NCBI GenBank assembly: GCA_937906385.1
Contig: CALCYQ010000003.1
Span: forward strand, 124,001 to 188,000
Source: an uncultured Candidatus Saccharibacteria bacterium
GTDB taxonomy: Bacteria > Patescibacteriota > Saccharimonadia > Saccharimonadales > Saccharimonadaceae
Direction: 5' to 3'
DNA length: 64,000 nucleotides
Positions within the stretch are counted from its first letter, which is position 1. The number at the start of each line of letters is the position of its first letter. Position numbers and translations under genes: made by a program. Below, in pieces: positions 26,910-35,115 of this stretch. The notes beneath the pieces are model-generated. The model worked only from the letters and a program-made list of their open reading frames with translations. It searched no databases and had not been told where the DNA came from.

Positions 26910-29894
26910 CTAGCGGCGGCCTTTCTTCTTGTTCTGGCGAGCCTTTTTCTTAGACTTGCGTGCAGCGTTGCGCTTGGCATTCTTGTTCGTATTTTTGCCA
27001 GTGGCAGTCTTTGGCGCGCTGGTTTTTTCGACAGGCTTGCTGATGCCGTGTTCATCTTTGGCGAATTCGTCGTCCATATTCTTAACGCCGGCAGAAACTT
27101 CGTTCACACCCTTATTTGTGGCAGTATCGGCCATCTTAGTGAGCTCAGTTTCATACTTGTCGTCGGCAACCTCGCCCATATCTTGCATTCTGAGGTTAAG
27201 TAAGATATGCATAACTTCCTCGCGAAGCGCGCGCTGGAGGCCGTCAAAGAGCTTCTGCGATTCGGAGCGATATTCGACGAGCGGATCACGCTGGCCAACG
27301 GAGCGCCAGTGGATACCTTCGCGAAGATGCTGCATGTTTTCGAGATGCTGCATCCAGAGCGTATCGAGGACGTTGAGATAAATCTCGCGTTCGGCTTTAC
27401 GCATAACTTCTTCGCCAAATTCCACCTCTTTGTCGTGGTACATTTCTTCCACGGCGGCGAGAGCAAGCTTGTAGCGGTCTTTTTCTTTACGCATGAGACT
27501 AATCGTGTCAATGAGGTCTTCGTCGAGGTCGAAGACACGCTTGAAGTTCTCGGCGAATTTCTTGTTTACGCGGGAGCTGAACTGTACGAGCTCGGCAATT
27601 TCATCTTTATAAAGGCGCGTAATCTCTGGGCGAATGTTATCGCCATCGAGAATCTTGCGGCGCATGGTATAAACCACCTTACGGTGACGGTTAATCACGT
27701 TATCGTACTGGACGACGTTCTTGCGGGAGTCGAAGTTGAAACCTTCAATACGCTTCTGGGCGTTCTCGAGCGTCTTGCTGACGGTCTTGTTTTGAATCGG
27801 CATATCATCGTCAACGCCGAGGCGCTGCATAATCATACCGATGCGGTCGCCTTGGAAGATGCGCATAAGGTCGTCTTCGCAAGATACGAAGAATTGCGTC
27901 GTGCCCGGATCGCCCTGGCGACCACCACGACCACGGAGCTGGTTATCAACGCGGCGGGAATCGTGACGCGCCGTGCCAATCACTACGAGACCACCAAGCT
28001 TAGCTACGCCTGGCGCGAGCTTAATATCGGTACCACGACCGGCCATGTTCGTAGCGAGAGTGACGGCGCCTTTTTCGCCAGCTTTAGCGATAATCGCAGC
28101 CTCACGCTCGTTGTTCTTAGCGTTCAAGAGTTCGAATGGGATACCTTCTTTCTCGAGGTAGGCCGCAATGCGTTCGTTGTTCGCAATCGAATCGGAACCG
28201 ACGAGGACCGGTTGACCGCGATCATGGTATTTCTTGACCTCGGCGGCAATTGCCTTGAGCTTGGCAGCTTCGGTGCGATAGATGAGGTCATCCTTATCGA
28301 CGCGGATGATTGGTTTGTTCGGCGGAATTTGAATCACGTCGAGAGCGTAAATCTGCTGGAATTCCTCAGCCTCGGTGAAAGCGGTACCGGTCATACCGGA
28401 AAGCTTATTATAAAGGCGGAAGAAATTCTGGAAGGAAACCGTAGCGAGCGTCATAGACTCTTCGCGGACAGCAACGCCTTCCTTAGCTTCGATGGCCTGA
28501 TGGAGGCCTTCATTGTAACGGCGGCCATGCATCAAGCGGCCGGTGTGCTCATCGACAATAATAACTTCGCCGGAATTAGTAACGACGTAATCTTTATCAC
28601 GCTTAAAGAGCGTTTCGGCACGGAGAGCCTGCTCAAGGTGATAAACCACGCGAGTGTTTTCGGTGGAATAAAGCGTGTCGACGCCGAGAATCTTTTGAAC
28701 CTTGTCAACGCCCTTATCAGTCAAAGCGACGGTGCGGCGTTTTTCGTCGACGACGTAATCTTCGTCGGAAAGCTGGGCGCAAACCTTAGCAAACTGATAA
28801 TAGCTCTTTGGGTTGTCGGCAGCTGGCGCGGAAATAATCAATGGCGTACGAGCTTCATCAATCAAGATAGAGTCGACCTCATCGACGATAGCGAAGTTGA
28901 GTTCGCGTTGGCGGAGGTATTGCGCATCTTGTACCATGTTGTCGCGAAGATAATCGAAACCGAATTCGTTGTTCGTGCCGTAAGTAACGTCACACTGATA
29001 GGCTTCCTTGCGGGTGCATGGGCGAAGATGGCGCATGCGCTCATCGTCGTGGTCTTCGTTGATATATTCTTTGTCGTAGGTGAAGCTAGCCTCGTTAATG
29101 ATGACACCAACCGAGAGACCGAGGAAATCGTAGAGTTCGCCCATCCAGCCAGCGTCGCGCTGAGCGAGATAATCGTTGACAGTAACAACATGTACACCGC
29201 GACCAGTCAAGGCATTAAGGCAAACTGGCAAGGTAGCCACGAGAGTTTTACCTTCACCAGTCTTCATCTCAGCCACGTTGCCTTCGTGAAGGACGATGCC
29301 ACCGATGAGCTGTACGTCAAACGGACGAAGTTTTAAGACGCGGTCGGAAGCTTCACGCACGAGCGCAAAAGCATCTGGCAAGATCTTGTCGAGCGCACGG
29401 TTCGCCTCAGCGATTTTAGCCTTCTTGTCTTCTTTTTTGGTCTTTTTGGCGGCCTTCTTGTCGTCTCTGTCGGCATTTTTGGCACCTTTAACCTTGGCGA
29501 TAGCAATCTTGGCTTCGTCTTGCTTTTGGAGCTTTTTGAGCTTGCTCTTGAGTTTTTCGGTTTGAGCCTGGAGCTCTTCGTCGTCCATTTCGGAATATTT
29601 TGGCGCGAGCTTGTTAATATCGACGACGCGTTTTTCGAGACGGCGCAAAGTGCGCTTCTGTGCATCGCCAAAAATATGTTGCAAAAAGATAGTCAAGCCG
29701 GATTTATCGGCGAGTTTATCGGTAGGTTTCTTCTCTTTTTTCGGTTTTTTGGATGCTTTTGCCTTAGCGTCAGCCTCGGCGACAGCTTTTTTGGAAGTTT
29801 TGGTTTTAATCTCCGCTTCTACTGGAGATTTTTTGCCGGATTTTTTGGTTTTTTCAGCCACCCTTTTCTGATTCTCGGACCTCTTCTCTTTCAT
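26910..29894 (-). CDS. secA: Preprotein translocase ATPase SecA
   Basis: 994 residues, longer than the usual ~840-900. DEAD motor motifs are clear: Walker A MKTGEGKTLVA, IVDEVDSILIDEARTPL, TNMAGRGTDIKL and GLVVIGTARHDSRRVDNQLRGRGGRQGDPG. Odd points: a Lys-rich N-terminal extension of about 65 residues, a Lys-rich insert of about 45 residues before the motor (around 125-170), and a C-terminal Lys/Arg tail without the Cys-rich SecB-binding motif. Drives Sec-dependent export. TGA-TATACT (29901-29906, minus strand) ends 6 nt before the ATG: leaderless. Confidence 0.98.
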   Translation of the reverse strand: MKEKRSENQKRVAEKTKKSGKKSPVEAEIKTKTSKKAVAEADAKAKASKKPKKEKKPTDKLADKSGLTIFLQHIFGDAQKRTLRRLEKRVVDINKLAPKYSEMDDEELQAQTEKLKSKLKKLQKQDEAKIAIAKVKGAKNADRDDKKAAKKTKKEDKKAKIAEANRALDKILPDAFALVREASDRVLKLRPFDVQLIGGIVLHEGNVAEMKTGEGKTLVATLPVCLNALTGRGVHVVTVNDYLAQRDAGWMGELYDFLGLSVGVIINEASFTYDKEYINEDHDDERMRHLRPCTRKEAYQCDVTYGTNNEFGFDYLRDNMVQDAQYLRQRELNFAIVDEVDSILIDEARTPLIISAPAADNPKSYYQFAKVCAQLSDEDYVVDEKRRTVALTDKGVDKVQKILGVDTLYSTENTRVVYHLEQALRAETLFKRDKDYVVTNSGEVIIVDEHTGRLMHGRRYNEGLHQAIEAKEGVAVREESMTLATVSFQNFFRLYNKLSGMTGTAFTEAEEFQQIYALDVIQIPPNKPIIRVDKDDLIYRTEAAKLKAIAAEVKKYHDRGQPVLVGSDSIANNERIAAYLEKEGIPFELLNAKNNEREAAIIAKAGEKGAVTLATNMAGRGTDIKLAPGVAKLGGLVVIGTARHDSRRVDNQLRGRGGRQGDPGTTQFFVSCEDDLMRIFQGDRIGMIMQRLGVDDDMPIQNKTVSKTLENAQKRIEGFNFDSRKNVVQYDNVINRHRKVVYTMRRKILDGDNIRPEITRLYKDEIAELVQFSSRVNKKFAENFKRVFDLDEDLIDTISLMRKEKDRYKLALAAVEEMYHDKEVEFGEEVMRKAEREIYLNVLDTLWMQHLENMQHLREGIHWRSVGQRDPLVEYRSESQKLFDGLQRALREEVMHILLNLRMQDMGEVADDKYETELTKMADTATNKGVNEVSAGVKNMDDEFAKDEHGISKPVEKTSAPKTATGKNTNKNAKRNAARKSKKKARQNKKKGRR

Positions 29895-29915
29895 CGTTCT
29901 AGTATATCACGCGGC

Positions 29916-30272
29916 TTATTTCTTCAAAAAGCGCTTGAGAAATCCTTTCTTGTCGTAATTAGTTTTTTCGGTCTTAAAACGGCGAATCTGGCCCATCAAC
30001 TTAGCCTCGAGGATATCGACACCAGCGAAAACGTTGGAAGATTCTTCTTTGGCGTTGAGGACTTTGCCGCCCGGAATATCTAATGTAGCGGAGATCTCGT
30101 ATTTGTTGCCGTGATCGCGGTTAACTTGCGTAACCACCACCTTAGCAACGACATCTTTGCGGTTCTGGCGTGGAAGATAGCGATCGAGCTTGCCGATGCG
30201 CTTGTGGACATATTTCTGGAAGCTCTCTTCAACCTTGTAGTTAGAGCCACTAATGTCAATATTTTCAATCAT
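29916..30272 (-). CDS. hpf: Ribosome hibernation-promoting factor, short form
   Basis: 118 residues from ATG 30272 (MIENIDISGSNYKVEESFQKYVHKRIGKL). This is the beta-alpha-beta-beta-beta-alpha HPF/YfiA fold without the C-terminal dimerisation domain of long HPF. It binds the 30S decoding region to stabilise idle ribosomes. AAGGAG for it lies inside the last codons of serS; the gap to the serS stop is 1 nt, so the pair is coupled. Confidence 0.92.
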   Translation of the reverse strand: MIENIDISGSNYKVEESFQKYVHKRIGKLDRYLPRQNRKDVVAKVVVTQVNRDHGNKYEISATLDIPGGKVLNAKEESSNVFAGVDILEAKLMGQIRRFKTEKTNYDKKGFLKRFLKK

Positions 30273-30273
30273 G

Positions 30274-31575
30274 TTATAGGATCTCCTTTCCATCCATATA
30301 TTTACGCAAAACTTCAGGAATACGAACCGTCATATCCTCGTTTTGGTAATTCTCGATAATTGCAATCATAATGCGACCCAGCGCAAAGGCGGTAGCGTCG
30401 TTCGTATGAACGAGCTCTACCTCGCCATCCTCGCGGCGCACGCGAGTGTTGAGGCGACGCGACTGGTAGTCGGTCATATAATCTGCGGTATGAGTTTCGC
30501 GGTACTTATTTTGGCCCGGGAGCCAAACTTCCATGTCGATACCGCGAGCGTCAGGCTTGCCAATATCGAAAGTACATTTGCGAATCACGCGGTATGGAAG
30601 TCGAAGTTGTTCAATCAGCCAGCGTTGAATGGCAACGAAGAGTTCGTGCTCCTGGCGGCTAGTTTCTTTAGTGGAGAAGCTCTCCATCTCAAGTTTGTCG
30701 AATTGGTGCATGCGGATAATGCCTTCCATATCTTTGCCGTAAGTGCCGGCTTCTTGACGGAAGGAGGTCGCATAGCCCAAATAACGGACTGGAAGTTCGG
30801 ATTCTGGGAAAATTTCGTTAGCATGCATGGAGCCAAGTACGTGCTCGGCGCTACCTTGGAGCCAGAGCTCTTCGCCCTCGATCTTGTAGCGGTCTTCGCG
30901 CGGCTCAAGGCGATCCATGGCATCATACATCTCGGTACGGAGCATGAGTGGCGGCAAAACGAGCGTAAATGGCTTGCTCGAGAGGCCAGTGAGCTTATTT
31001 TTCTTGATAATTTCTTTAATCACGCCCTCGTTGGAGAGGCTGTTCATGACGAAATTGACGACGGCCATCTGAAGCTTAACCATGTCGCCTTTGATGTAGG
31101 CGAAGCGGGCACCAGTAACCTTGGCGGCACGCTCTTTGTCAATCCAGCCACGAGCCATGCCGATTTCGTAATGATTTTTTGGCTCGAAAGCAAATTTGGT
31201 TGGCTCACCAATTACCTCGGCAACTTCGTTGTCGTCTTCAGAGAGGCCAACTGGCACGTCATCTTCTGGGACGTTTGGAATTAACTTCAATTTGGCCAGA
31301 TAAGATGGTTCAACTTCGGAAAGTTTGGATTCGAGTTCGGATAGCTCGCTCTTGAGCTCTTTGCCACGGGAAATCAGCTTCTGATCCGGCTTACCGTTTT
31401 TCATCTGCGCAGAGATTTGATTGCGTTCTTGGCGCAAGCTGTCAATTTTCTGCGATAGACTCTTGCGCTCGTCATCGAGCTGGAGCACCTCATCGAGGTC
31501 TATATCATAGGCCTTGTTATGAATGGCGTCCTCGACCTTCTGGCGATTCGCACGGATATAGTTAATATCTAACAT
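30274..31575 (-). CDS. serS: Serine-tRNA ligase
   Basis: 433 residues. N-terminal coiled-coil arm (about 30-105) for tRNA-Ser, then the class II core: LPVRYLGYATSFRQEAGTYG (motif 2 region), DIGKPDARGIDMEVWLPGQ and the motif 3 region TNDATAFALGRIMIAIIEN. Some family blocks are altered from the consensus but the architecture and length are standard. First gene of serS-hpf. Confidence 0.96.
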   Translation of the reverse strand: MLDINYIRANRQKVEDAIHNKAYDIDLDEVLQLDDERKSLSQKIDSLRQERNQISAQMKNGKPDQKLISRGKELKSELSELESKLSEVEPSYLAKLKLIPNVPEDDVPVGLSEDDNEVAEVIGEPTKFAFEPKNHYEIGMARGWIDKERAAKVTGARFAYIKGDMVKLQMAVVNFVMNSLSNEGVIKEIIKKNKLTGLSSKPFTLVLPPLMLRTEMYDAMDRLEPREDRYKIEGEELWLQGSAEHVLGSMHANEIFPESELPVRYLGYATSFRQEAGTYGKDMEGIIRMHQFDKLEMESFSTKETSRQEHELFVAIQRWLIEQLRLPYRVIRKCTFDIGKPDARGIDMEVWLPGQNKYRETHTADYMTDYQSRRLNTRVRREDGEVELVHTNDATAFALGRIMIAIIENYQNEDMTVRIPEVLRKYMDGKEIL

Positions 31576-31595
31576 AGTACTTATATTCTACCATC

Positions 31596-31623
31596 AAACC
31601 ACCGTTGTGACTAGCGGTGGTTT
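31596..31623 (-). terminator. Hairpin after the glycyl-radical-like gene
   Basis: AAACCACCG / CGGTGGTTT, 9-bp perfect stem with a 10-nt loop. The T run is short on the minus strand (TTTGATGG), so termination may be incomplete. Confidence 0.65.
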
Positions 31624-31655
31624 AAGATATTTACAGATTAGGACAGAATTGGTTT

Positions 31656-32093
31656 TTAAGCGCAAGCATAAGCGATATTATGAGCGACGGCCTGTTGCTC
31701 AAGACGCTCGGCGCGCGTAGCATCGTCAATACTGGAATTGACAGAATGTTTGACGCGAGCTTTTTCTTCGGCTTTCTTGCCATCGTTCCAGCGGTCGAGC
31801 GTGCCGACAAGATAGCCGGTAATGCGGCGGAGACGCTCAAATTTGTCGCCAAAATATTGACTGTGGTCATCGAAATAAGATTTGGCAGTGTCAAGATTGC
31901 CGTTTTTCGCGATGAGTGCGGCGCCGGTTTCGACAAGGCGACTCACATGCAGATTTTCGTAATTGTCGAGCTCTTTGAGTGCGGCCTCGATGTCTTTTTT
32001 AGAGACTTTGGCGTAAGAATTGAGCGATTTCGCATAGCGCTCAAGGTCGAACTTAGTCGCGTCGCTGGCATCAAAATAAATGATATTTTTCAT
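31656..32093 (-). CDS. Stand-alone NrdD glycyl-radical-like protein
   Basis: 145 residues. Residues 89-116 (RRITGYLVGTL then DRWNDGKKAEEKARVKH) closely resemble the C-terminal glycyl-radical loop and tail of class III ribonucleotide reductase NrdD (in E. coli RRVCGYLG...NAGKQEEVKRRVKH, from memory), with Gly93 at the radical position. The first 88 residues are helical and do not contain the NrdD catalytic barrel or a Cys4 zinc site. Possibilities are a split NrdD subunit, a GrcA-like spare radical domain, or a regulator. GAGGAA precedes the ATG, and its promoter carries NrdR boxes, which independently ties it to deoxynucleotide synthesis. Confidence 0.65.
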   Translation of the reverse strand: MKNIIYFDASDATKFDLERYAKSLNSYAKVSKKDIEAALKELDNYENLHVSRLVETGAALIAKNGNLDTAKSYFDDHSQYFGDKFERLRRITGYLVGTLDRWNDGKKAEEKARVKHSVNSSIDDATRAERLEQQAVAHNIAYACA

Positions 32094-32150
32094 AGTAATC
32101 TTCCTCGTTTATTGATAATTGTTTCTGATTTGCTCTAGCAATTTAATTTA

Positions 32151-32179
32151 ATTATAAGCACTATATATAGCGTGGTCAA
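32151..32179 (-). promoter_or_regulatory. Promoter of the glycyl-radical-like gene
   Basis: Minus strand -35 TTGACC (32174-32179), 17-bp spacer, -10 TATAAT (32151-32156). The spacer is occupied by NrdR box 1, so repressor binding would block RNA polymerase. Confidence 0.88.
32158..32173. promoter_or_regulatory. NrdR box 1
   Basis: GCACTATATATAGCGT matches the NrdR-box consensus acaCwAtATaTwGtgt except at the outer bases. Confidence 0.85.
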
Positions 32180-32189
32180 TAGTCAAATT

Positions 32190-32205
32190 ACGCTATATCT
32201 AGCGT
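32190..32205. promoter_or_regulatory. NrdR box 2
   Basis: ACGCTATATCTAGCGT, exactly 32 bp (about three helical turns) from box 1, the spacing usual for paired NrdR boxes. Confidence 0.82.
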
Positions 32206-32221
32206 TATTGTAAATATTACA

Positions 32222-32237
32222 ACACTATATCTTAACG
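32222..32237. promoter_or_regulatory. Possible third NrdR box (half-conserved)
   Basis: ACACTATATCTTAACG: left half fits the NrdR consensus, right half does not. It lies again exactly 32 bp from box 2, which argues against chance. Confidence 0.5.
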
Positions 32238-32254
32238 GTTCATACATTAGCATA

Positions 32255-32283
32255 TTGATTTTTTGGGCAAAATATGCTATAAT
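32255..32283 (+). promoter_or_regulatory. Promoter of the 32372 gene
   Basis: -35 TTGATT (32255-32260), 17-bp spacer, -10 TATAAT (32278-32283) with TGC before it. A further NrdR-like sequence (13 of 16 positions, 32279-32294) overlaps the -10 and start site. The ~80-nt leader holds TCCGC/GCGGA and CAATTGG/CCAATTG hairpins. Confidence 0.82.
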
Positions 32284-32371
32284 AGATATAGTGTCCGCGA
32301 TTTTCGATGCGGATATGGTTGTTTTTGGCCAATTGGCGTCAAACCCAATTGCGACTCGGGGAGGTGAGTAT

Positions 32372-32773
32372 ATGGCAACAAAAACAAGGAAGTCGTACGA
32401 GGAGTATCTGGACGATCTGGGCAATGCCCTGATGGACCGCGGGGAGTTCGATGCGACTCTGTGTCAGCTTTATCAAACGAAGAAGGAACTGCGTAAGCAG
32501 GCTCGCAAGGCGAAGTGGTTCTCCGAAGAACGCTACGAGAAGTGGGCGGAGTATTACACCTGCAGGGCAGATATCGTGCGTATGGAGAGAACTATCCGAC
32601 ACAACAATCGCAAGATTGAAGCCATCGAGAACTGCATTGCCAGGTTTGGCATCCCGCCTCAGCCGGAAGACGCAGAGCCGGAACACGTTGAGGCCGAACA
32701 GGTCGATCCGCCGAGTGGCGGCCCGAAGATCAGCTATTTTTCCGAAGCAGATTTCGACGACCAGACCGAGTAA
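32372..32773 (+). CDS. Orphan coiled-coil protein
   Basis: 133 residues from ATG 32372, preceded by GGGGAGGTGAG, rather than the longer frame from 32255, which starts inside the promoter. Highly charged helical protein (about 5-95) with heptad-like spacing, then an acidic Pro/Glu-rich tail ending FSEADFDDQTE. Family not recognised. It has a GC-richer codon choice than neighbours, its own promoter and terminator, and a ribosome site nearly identical to that of the orphan gene at 3612-4304. Confidence 0.7.
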   Translation: MATKTRKSYEEYLDDLGNALMDRGEFDATLCQLYQTKKELRKQARKAKWFSEERYEKWAEYYTCRADIVRMERTIRHNNRKIEAIENCIARFGIPPQPEDAEPEHVEAEQVDPPSGGPKISYFSEADFDDQTE

Positions 32774-32787
32774 CGACTCGCACCTTT

Positions 32788-32815
32788 GCGCCCGGGCCTT
32801 GCGCCCGGGCTTTTT
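32788..32815 (+). terminator. Terminator of the 32372 gene
   Basis: Two copies of the self-complementary GCCCGGGC (32790-32797 and 32803-32810) pair across a 5-nt loop and are followed by TTTTT. Confidence 0.9.
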
Positions 32816-32847
32816 CCTACCCTTTTTTTACGTGCTACAATATACTT

Positions 32848-33201
32848 ATGGATAAAAAGCTGAAAGATTATATAGATTTTATTGAAAAGGCCGCTGAGAA
32901 GCCGTCTAATGAGCTCATAGAGTATCACAAAACCATGACTCAGCAATTTCAGCACGAACGCTTCATCCACCTCATTGTAACGATGTTTTTCGCGCTATTT
33001 ATGATTATTTTCTTTATTCTCTTCTTGCTGCTCGCGATTTATTTGCCGACCAATGGTGCCTCAAACTTCTTGATGATTGGCATTGGTTTAATTCTGGCGA
33101 TCCTCTTCGTGGTGACACTATTTTACGTGCGCCATTATTATCAACTTGAAAATGGCACCCAAAAACTTGAAGAGCTTACCAAGAAGCTCTTCAAGCATTA
33201 A
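32848..33201 (+). CDS. Small membrane protein with two TM segments
   Basis: 117 residues: a soluble charged N-terminus (1-40), two adjacent TM helices (about 41-68 and 74-97), and a short Glu/Lys-rich C-terminal helix. Family not recognised. Extended -10 TGC-TACAAT (32836-32841) ends exactly 6 nt before the ATG, a clear leaderless layout. The next gene on the right is convergent. Confidence 0.72.
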   Translation: MDKKLKDYIDFIEKAAEKPSNELIEYHKTMTQQFQHERFIHLIVTMFFALFMIIFFILFLLLAIYLPTNGASNFLMIGIGLILAILFVVTLFYVRHYYQLENGTQKLEELTKKLFKH

Positions 33202-33222
33202 TTTTTATCTCTATTTTTGCGA

Positions 33223-35100
33223 TTATTCGCTGTAGAATTCTTTCGCTTCGTAGTTGTAGTAGCGATATTTGTCGCCGTCCTCGATGCGGAAGTAATCATC
33301 CTTGAGATCAATGTCGCTCGACTCGAATTCGAGAGTGGCCTTGTACTCGCTGTCGAGAAGGACATATTTGTAATCGTAGTAACCAGTGCCGACTTTCTTG
33401 CGGGCAAAGAGTAGGCCATGATCTTCGATGGCGAAGTCAATATATTCAGTGCCAGAGATGAGCTCTTTGCCTTGGCTGTCGATGAGTTTATATTTCACAT
33501 CCTCATCGTAGTAGGTGCTACCGGTTTGGACTACGAAGTAGTTGTGGCCAATGCTCGAAATGCGATATGAGCGGTCATAAACCTTTTTGCCATCTTTGTC
33601 ATAAAGGTAATAACCCTCTTCGCGCTTTTCGTCGCCAGGACAGTTATAGGAACAACCGTAGTCATAGACAAGAATTGTGCCATCTTTGGAGATGCTGCGC
33701 ACGGTACTACCGATACTGCTGGTGAAGATTTCCGTGCCGTCATCTTTAATGAGCGTAGTCTTGCGCTCCTTATAGTCGCCAGTGCGGATGGAGAAGTAGA
33801 TATTATTATCTTCGTCGCGAATGATGCTTTGGTCGTAAACGTTGCTATAGGTCTTTACGACGTCGTTGCCGGAGTAAATGGCGAGCTCATCGCTGCTATT
33901 GTTGAGCACATAATAGTGGTTCGCGTCAGCATAATAAGCACGCTTGCCGTCCTTGGTGGAATCTGGATATTCGCGGAGTTTGCCGTCGTCGGTGATTGGA
34001 TAGTCATAATCATCCTTTTCACAAACGACCATATAGGCAGAAACTGAAAGCTTCTTGCTGCCGCAGATAGTTTCGCCGTCGTAGACGTTCTTGTTGACGT
34101 AGTAGAGCGATTTGCGCTCATCGCGGCTCTTGTAATCTTCAGAATATTCAGTCAAGAAGATGCGGTCTTGATCAAAGACGCGGTCAACTTGGTAAATACC
34201 AGAGATGCCTTCCTCGGTCTTATAGAGTTCTTCGAGCTTATTGGCGCCATAGATGGCCAAGCCGCCACTGTAAGACAAAACTACATAGTTGTCGTTGTCT
34301 TCACCATTATATTTCTCGCCCATCGAGAGGTATGGCGTGGAGCTGCTCTCGAAACTTAGCGCACGCTTGCCGTAGGCATTGTAGAGATCATATTCATTAT
34401 CTTCGCCCTTGATGATGACAAATGGAATATCGTCGTCACCGATGAATGCGGAGGAAAGGAACGGTGCAGAAACGGTGGTAACTTCTTTGCCGGAGCCGTT
34501 GAAGAGAATGTAGCCCATGCCGTTTTCGTCAATCTTGTCGGAAACCGCATAGAGGCCGGCGCCAACTTCGAAGATTTCGCCCTCATATTGGTCGAAATCG
34601 ACCGACATTTCGCCGTTGTCCTTAATGACGCCATATTTGCCATCTTTCTTGACAAGTGCGGCACCGTTAATGATTTCACCACAATCATCAAAGGTAGCGT
34701 CCGACAGGCGTTCGCCGCTCTTATTAAAGAGGATATATTTGTCGTCCTTATTCTTGATGAAGAAGGCGTCAGTTTCGTAAATTGGTTTATTGAAAGTGCT
34801 GCCAGTGAGATTAATAATCAGAATAATCACGCCCACGATGGCTAATACACCAACGATAAGGCCGACGATAAGACCGATTTTCTTACCACCTTTTTTAGCC
34901 TTTGGGGTTTTTGGCTCACCCGTGGCTGGAGCTGGCGCAGCTGGTACTGTTGGGGCTGGAGCTGGCGCCGGTTGTGGTGTTGGCTGTGGCGCTGGCGCTG
35001 GAGCTGGCTGCGGAGCCGGCGCTGGAGCTGGCTGCGGAGCCGGCGTCGGCGTTGGTGCCGGTGCTGGAGTTGGGTTGATATTTGGATTATTGGGGTCCAT
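33223..35100 (-). CDS. WG-repeat-like surface protein 1
   Basis: 625 residues. Residues 1-55 are a Pro/Ala/Gln repeat, one TM segment lies at about 70-95, and the extracytoplasmic part is built from repeated beta units of the form KYILFNKSGERLSDATFDDC, reminiscent of WG/KWG repeats. It is rich in Asp, Tyr and Lys. Third of three tandem paralogues (33.2-39.1 kb). AGGAGG precedes the ATG, 15 nt past the upstream paralogue. Likely a cell-surface or host-contact protein; function unknown. Confidence 0.8.
   Translation of the reverse strand: MDPNNPNINPTPAPAPTPTPAPQPAPAPAPQPAPAPAPQPTPQPAPAPAPTVPAAPAPATGEPKTPKAKKGGKKIGLIVGLIVGVLAIVGVIILIINLTGSTFNKPIYETDAFFIKNKDDKYILFNKSGERLSDATFDDCGEIINGAALVKKDGKYGVIKDNGEMSVDFDQYEGEIFEVGAGLYAVSDKIDENGMGYILFNGSGKEVTTVSAPFLSSAFIGDDDIPFVIIKGEDNEYDLYNAYGKRALSFESSSTPYLSMGEKYNGEDNDNYVVLSYSGGLAIYGANKLEELYKTEEGISGIYQVDRVFDQDRIFLTEYSEDYKSRDERKSLYYVNKNVYDGETICGSKKLSVSAYMVVCEKDDYDYPITDDGKLREYPDSTKDGKRAYYADANHYYVLNNSSDELAIYSGNDVVKTYSNVYDQSIIRDEDNNIYFSIRTGDYKERKTTLIKDDGTEIFTSSIGSTVRSISKDGTILVYDYGCSYNCPGDEKREEGYYLYDKDGKKVYDRSYRISSIGHNYFVVQTGSTYYDEDVKYKLIDSQGKELISGTEYIDFAIEDHGLLFARKKVGTGYYDYKYVLLDSEYKATLEFESSDIDLKDDYFRIEDGDKYRYYNYEAKEFYSE
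34994..35041. repeat. Two perfect 24-bp tandem repeats coding for Pro-Ala-Gln
   Basis: Two identical 24-bp units (34994-35017 and 35018-35041) encode eight-residue PAPAPAPQ-type blocks in the N-terminal tail of WG-repeat protein 1. Such in-frame repeats can change number by slippage. Confidence 0.8.
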
Positions 35101-35115
35101 TTTTCCTCCTATTTA

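Noticed and set aside
27207..29336. A 709-residue open frame antisense to secA
   Set aside because: It lies wholly within secA, lacks a ribosome site or promoter, and looks like a codon-bias shadow of the secA frame.
34900..35090. Repetitive GC-rich tract as a CRISPR or mobile repeat
   Set aside because: It is in-frame coding for a Pro/Ala/Gln tail; no spacers.
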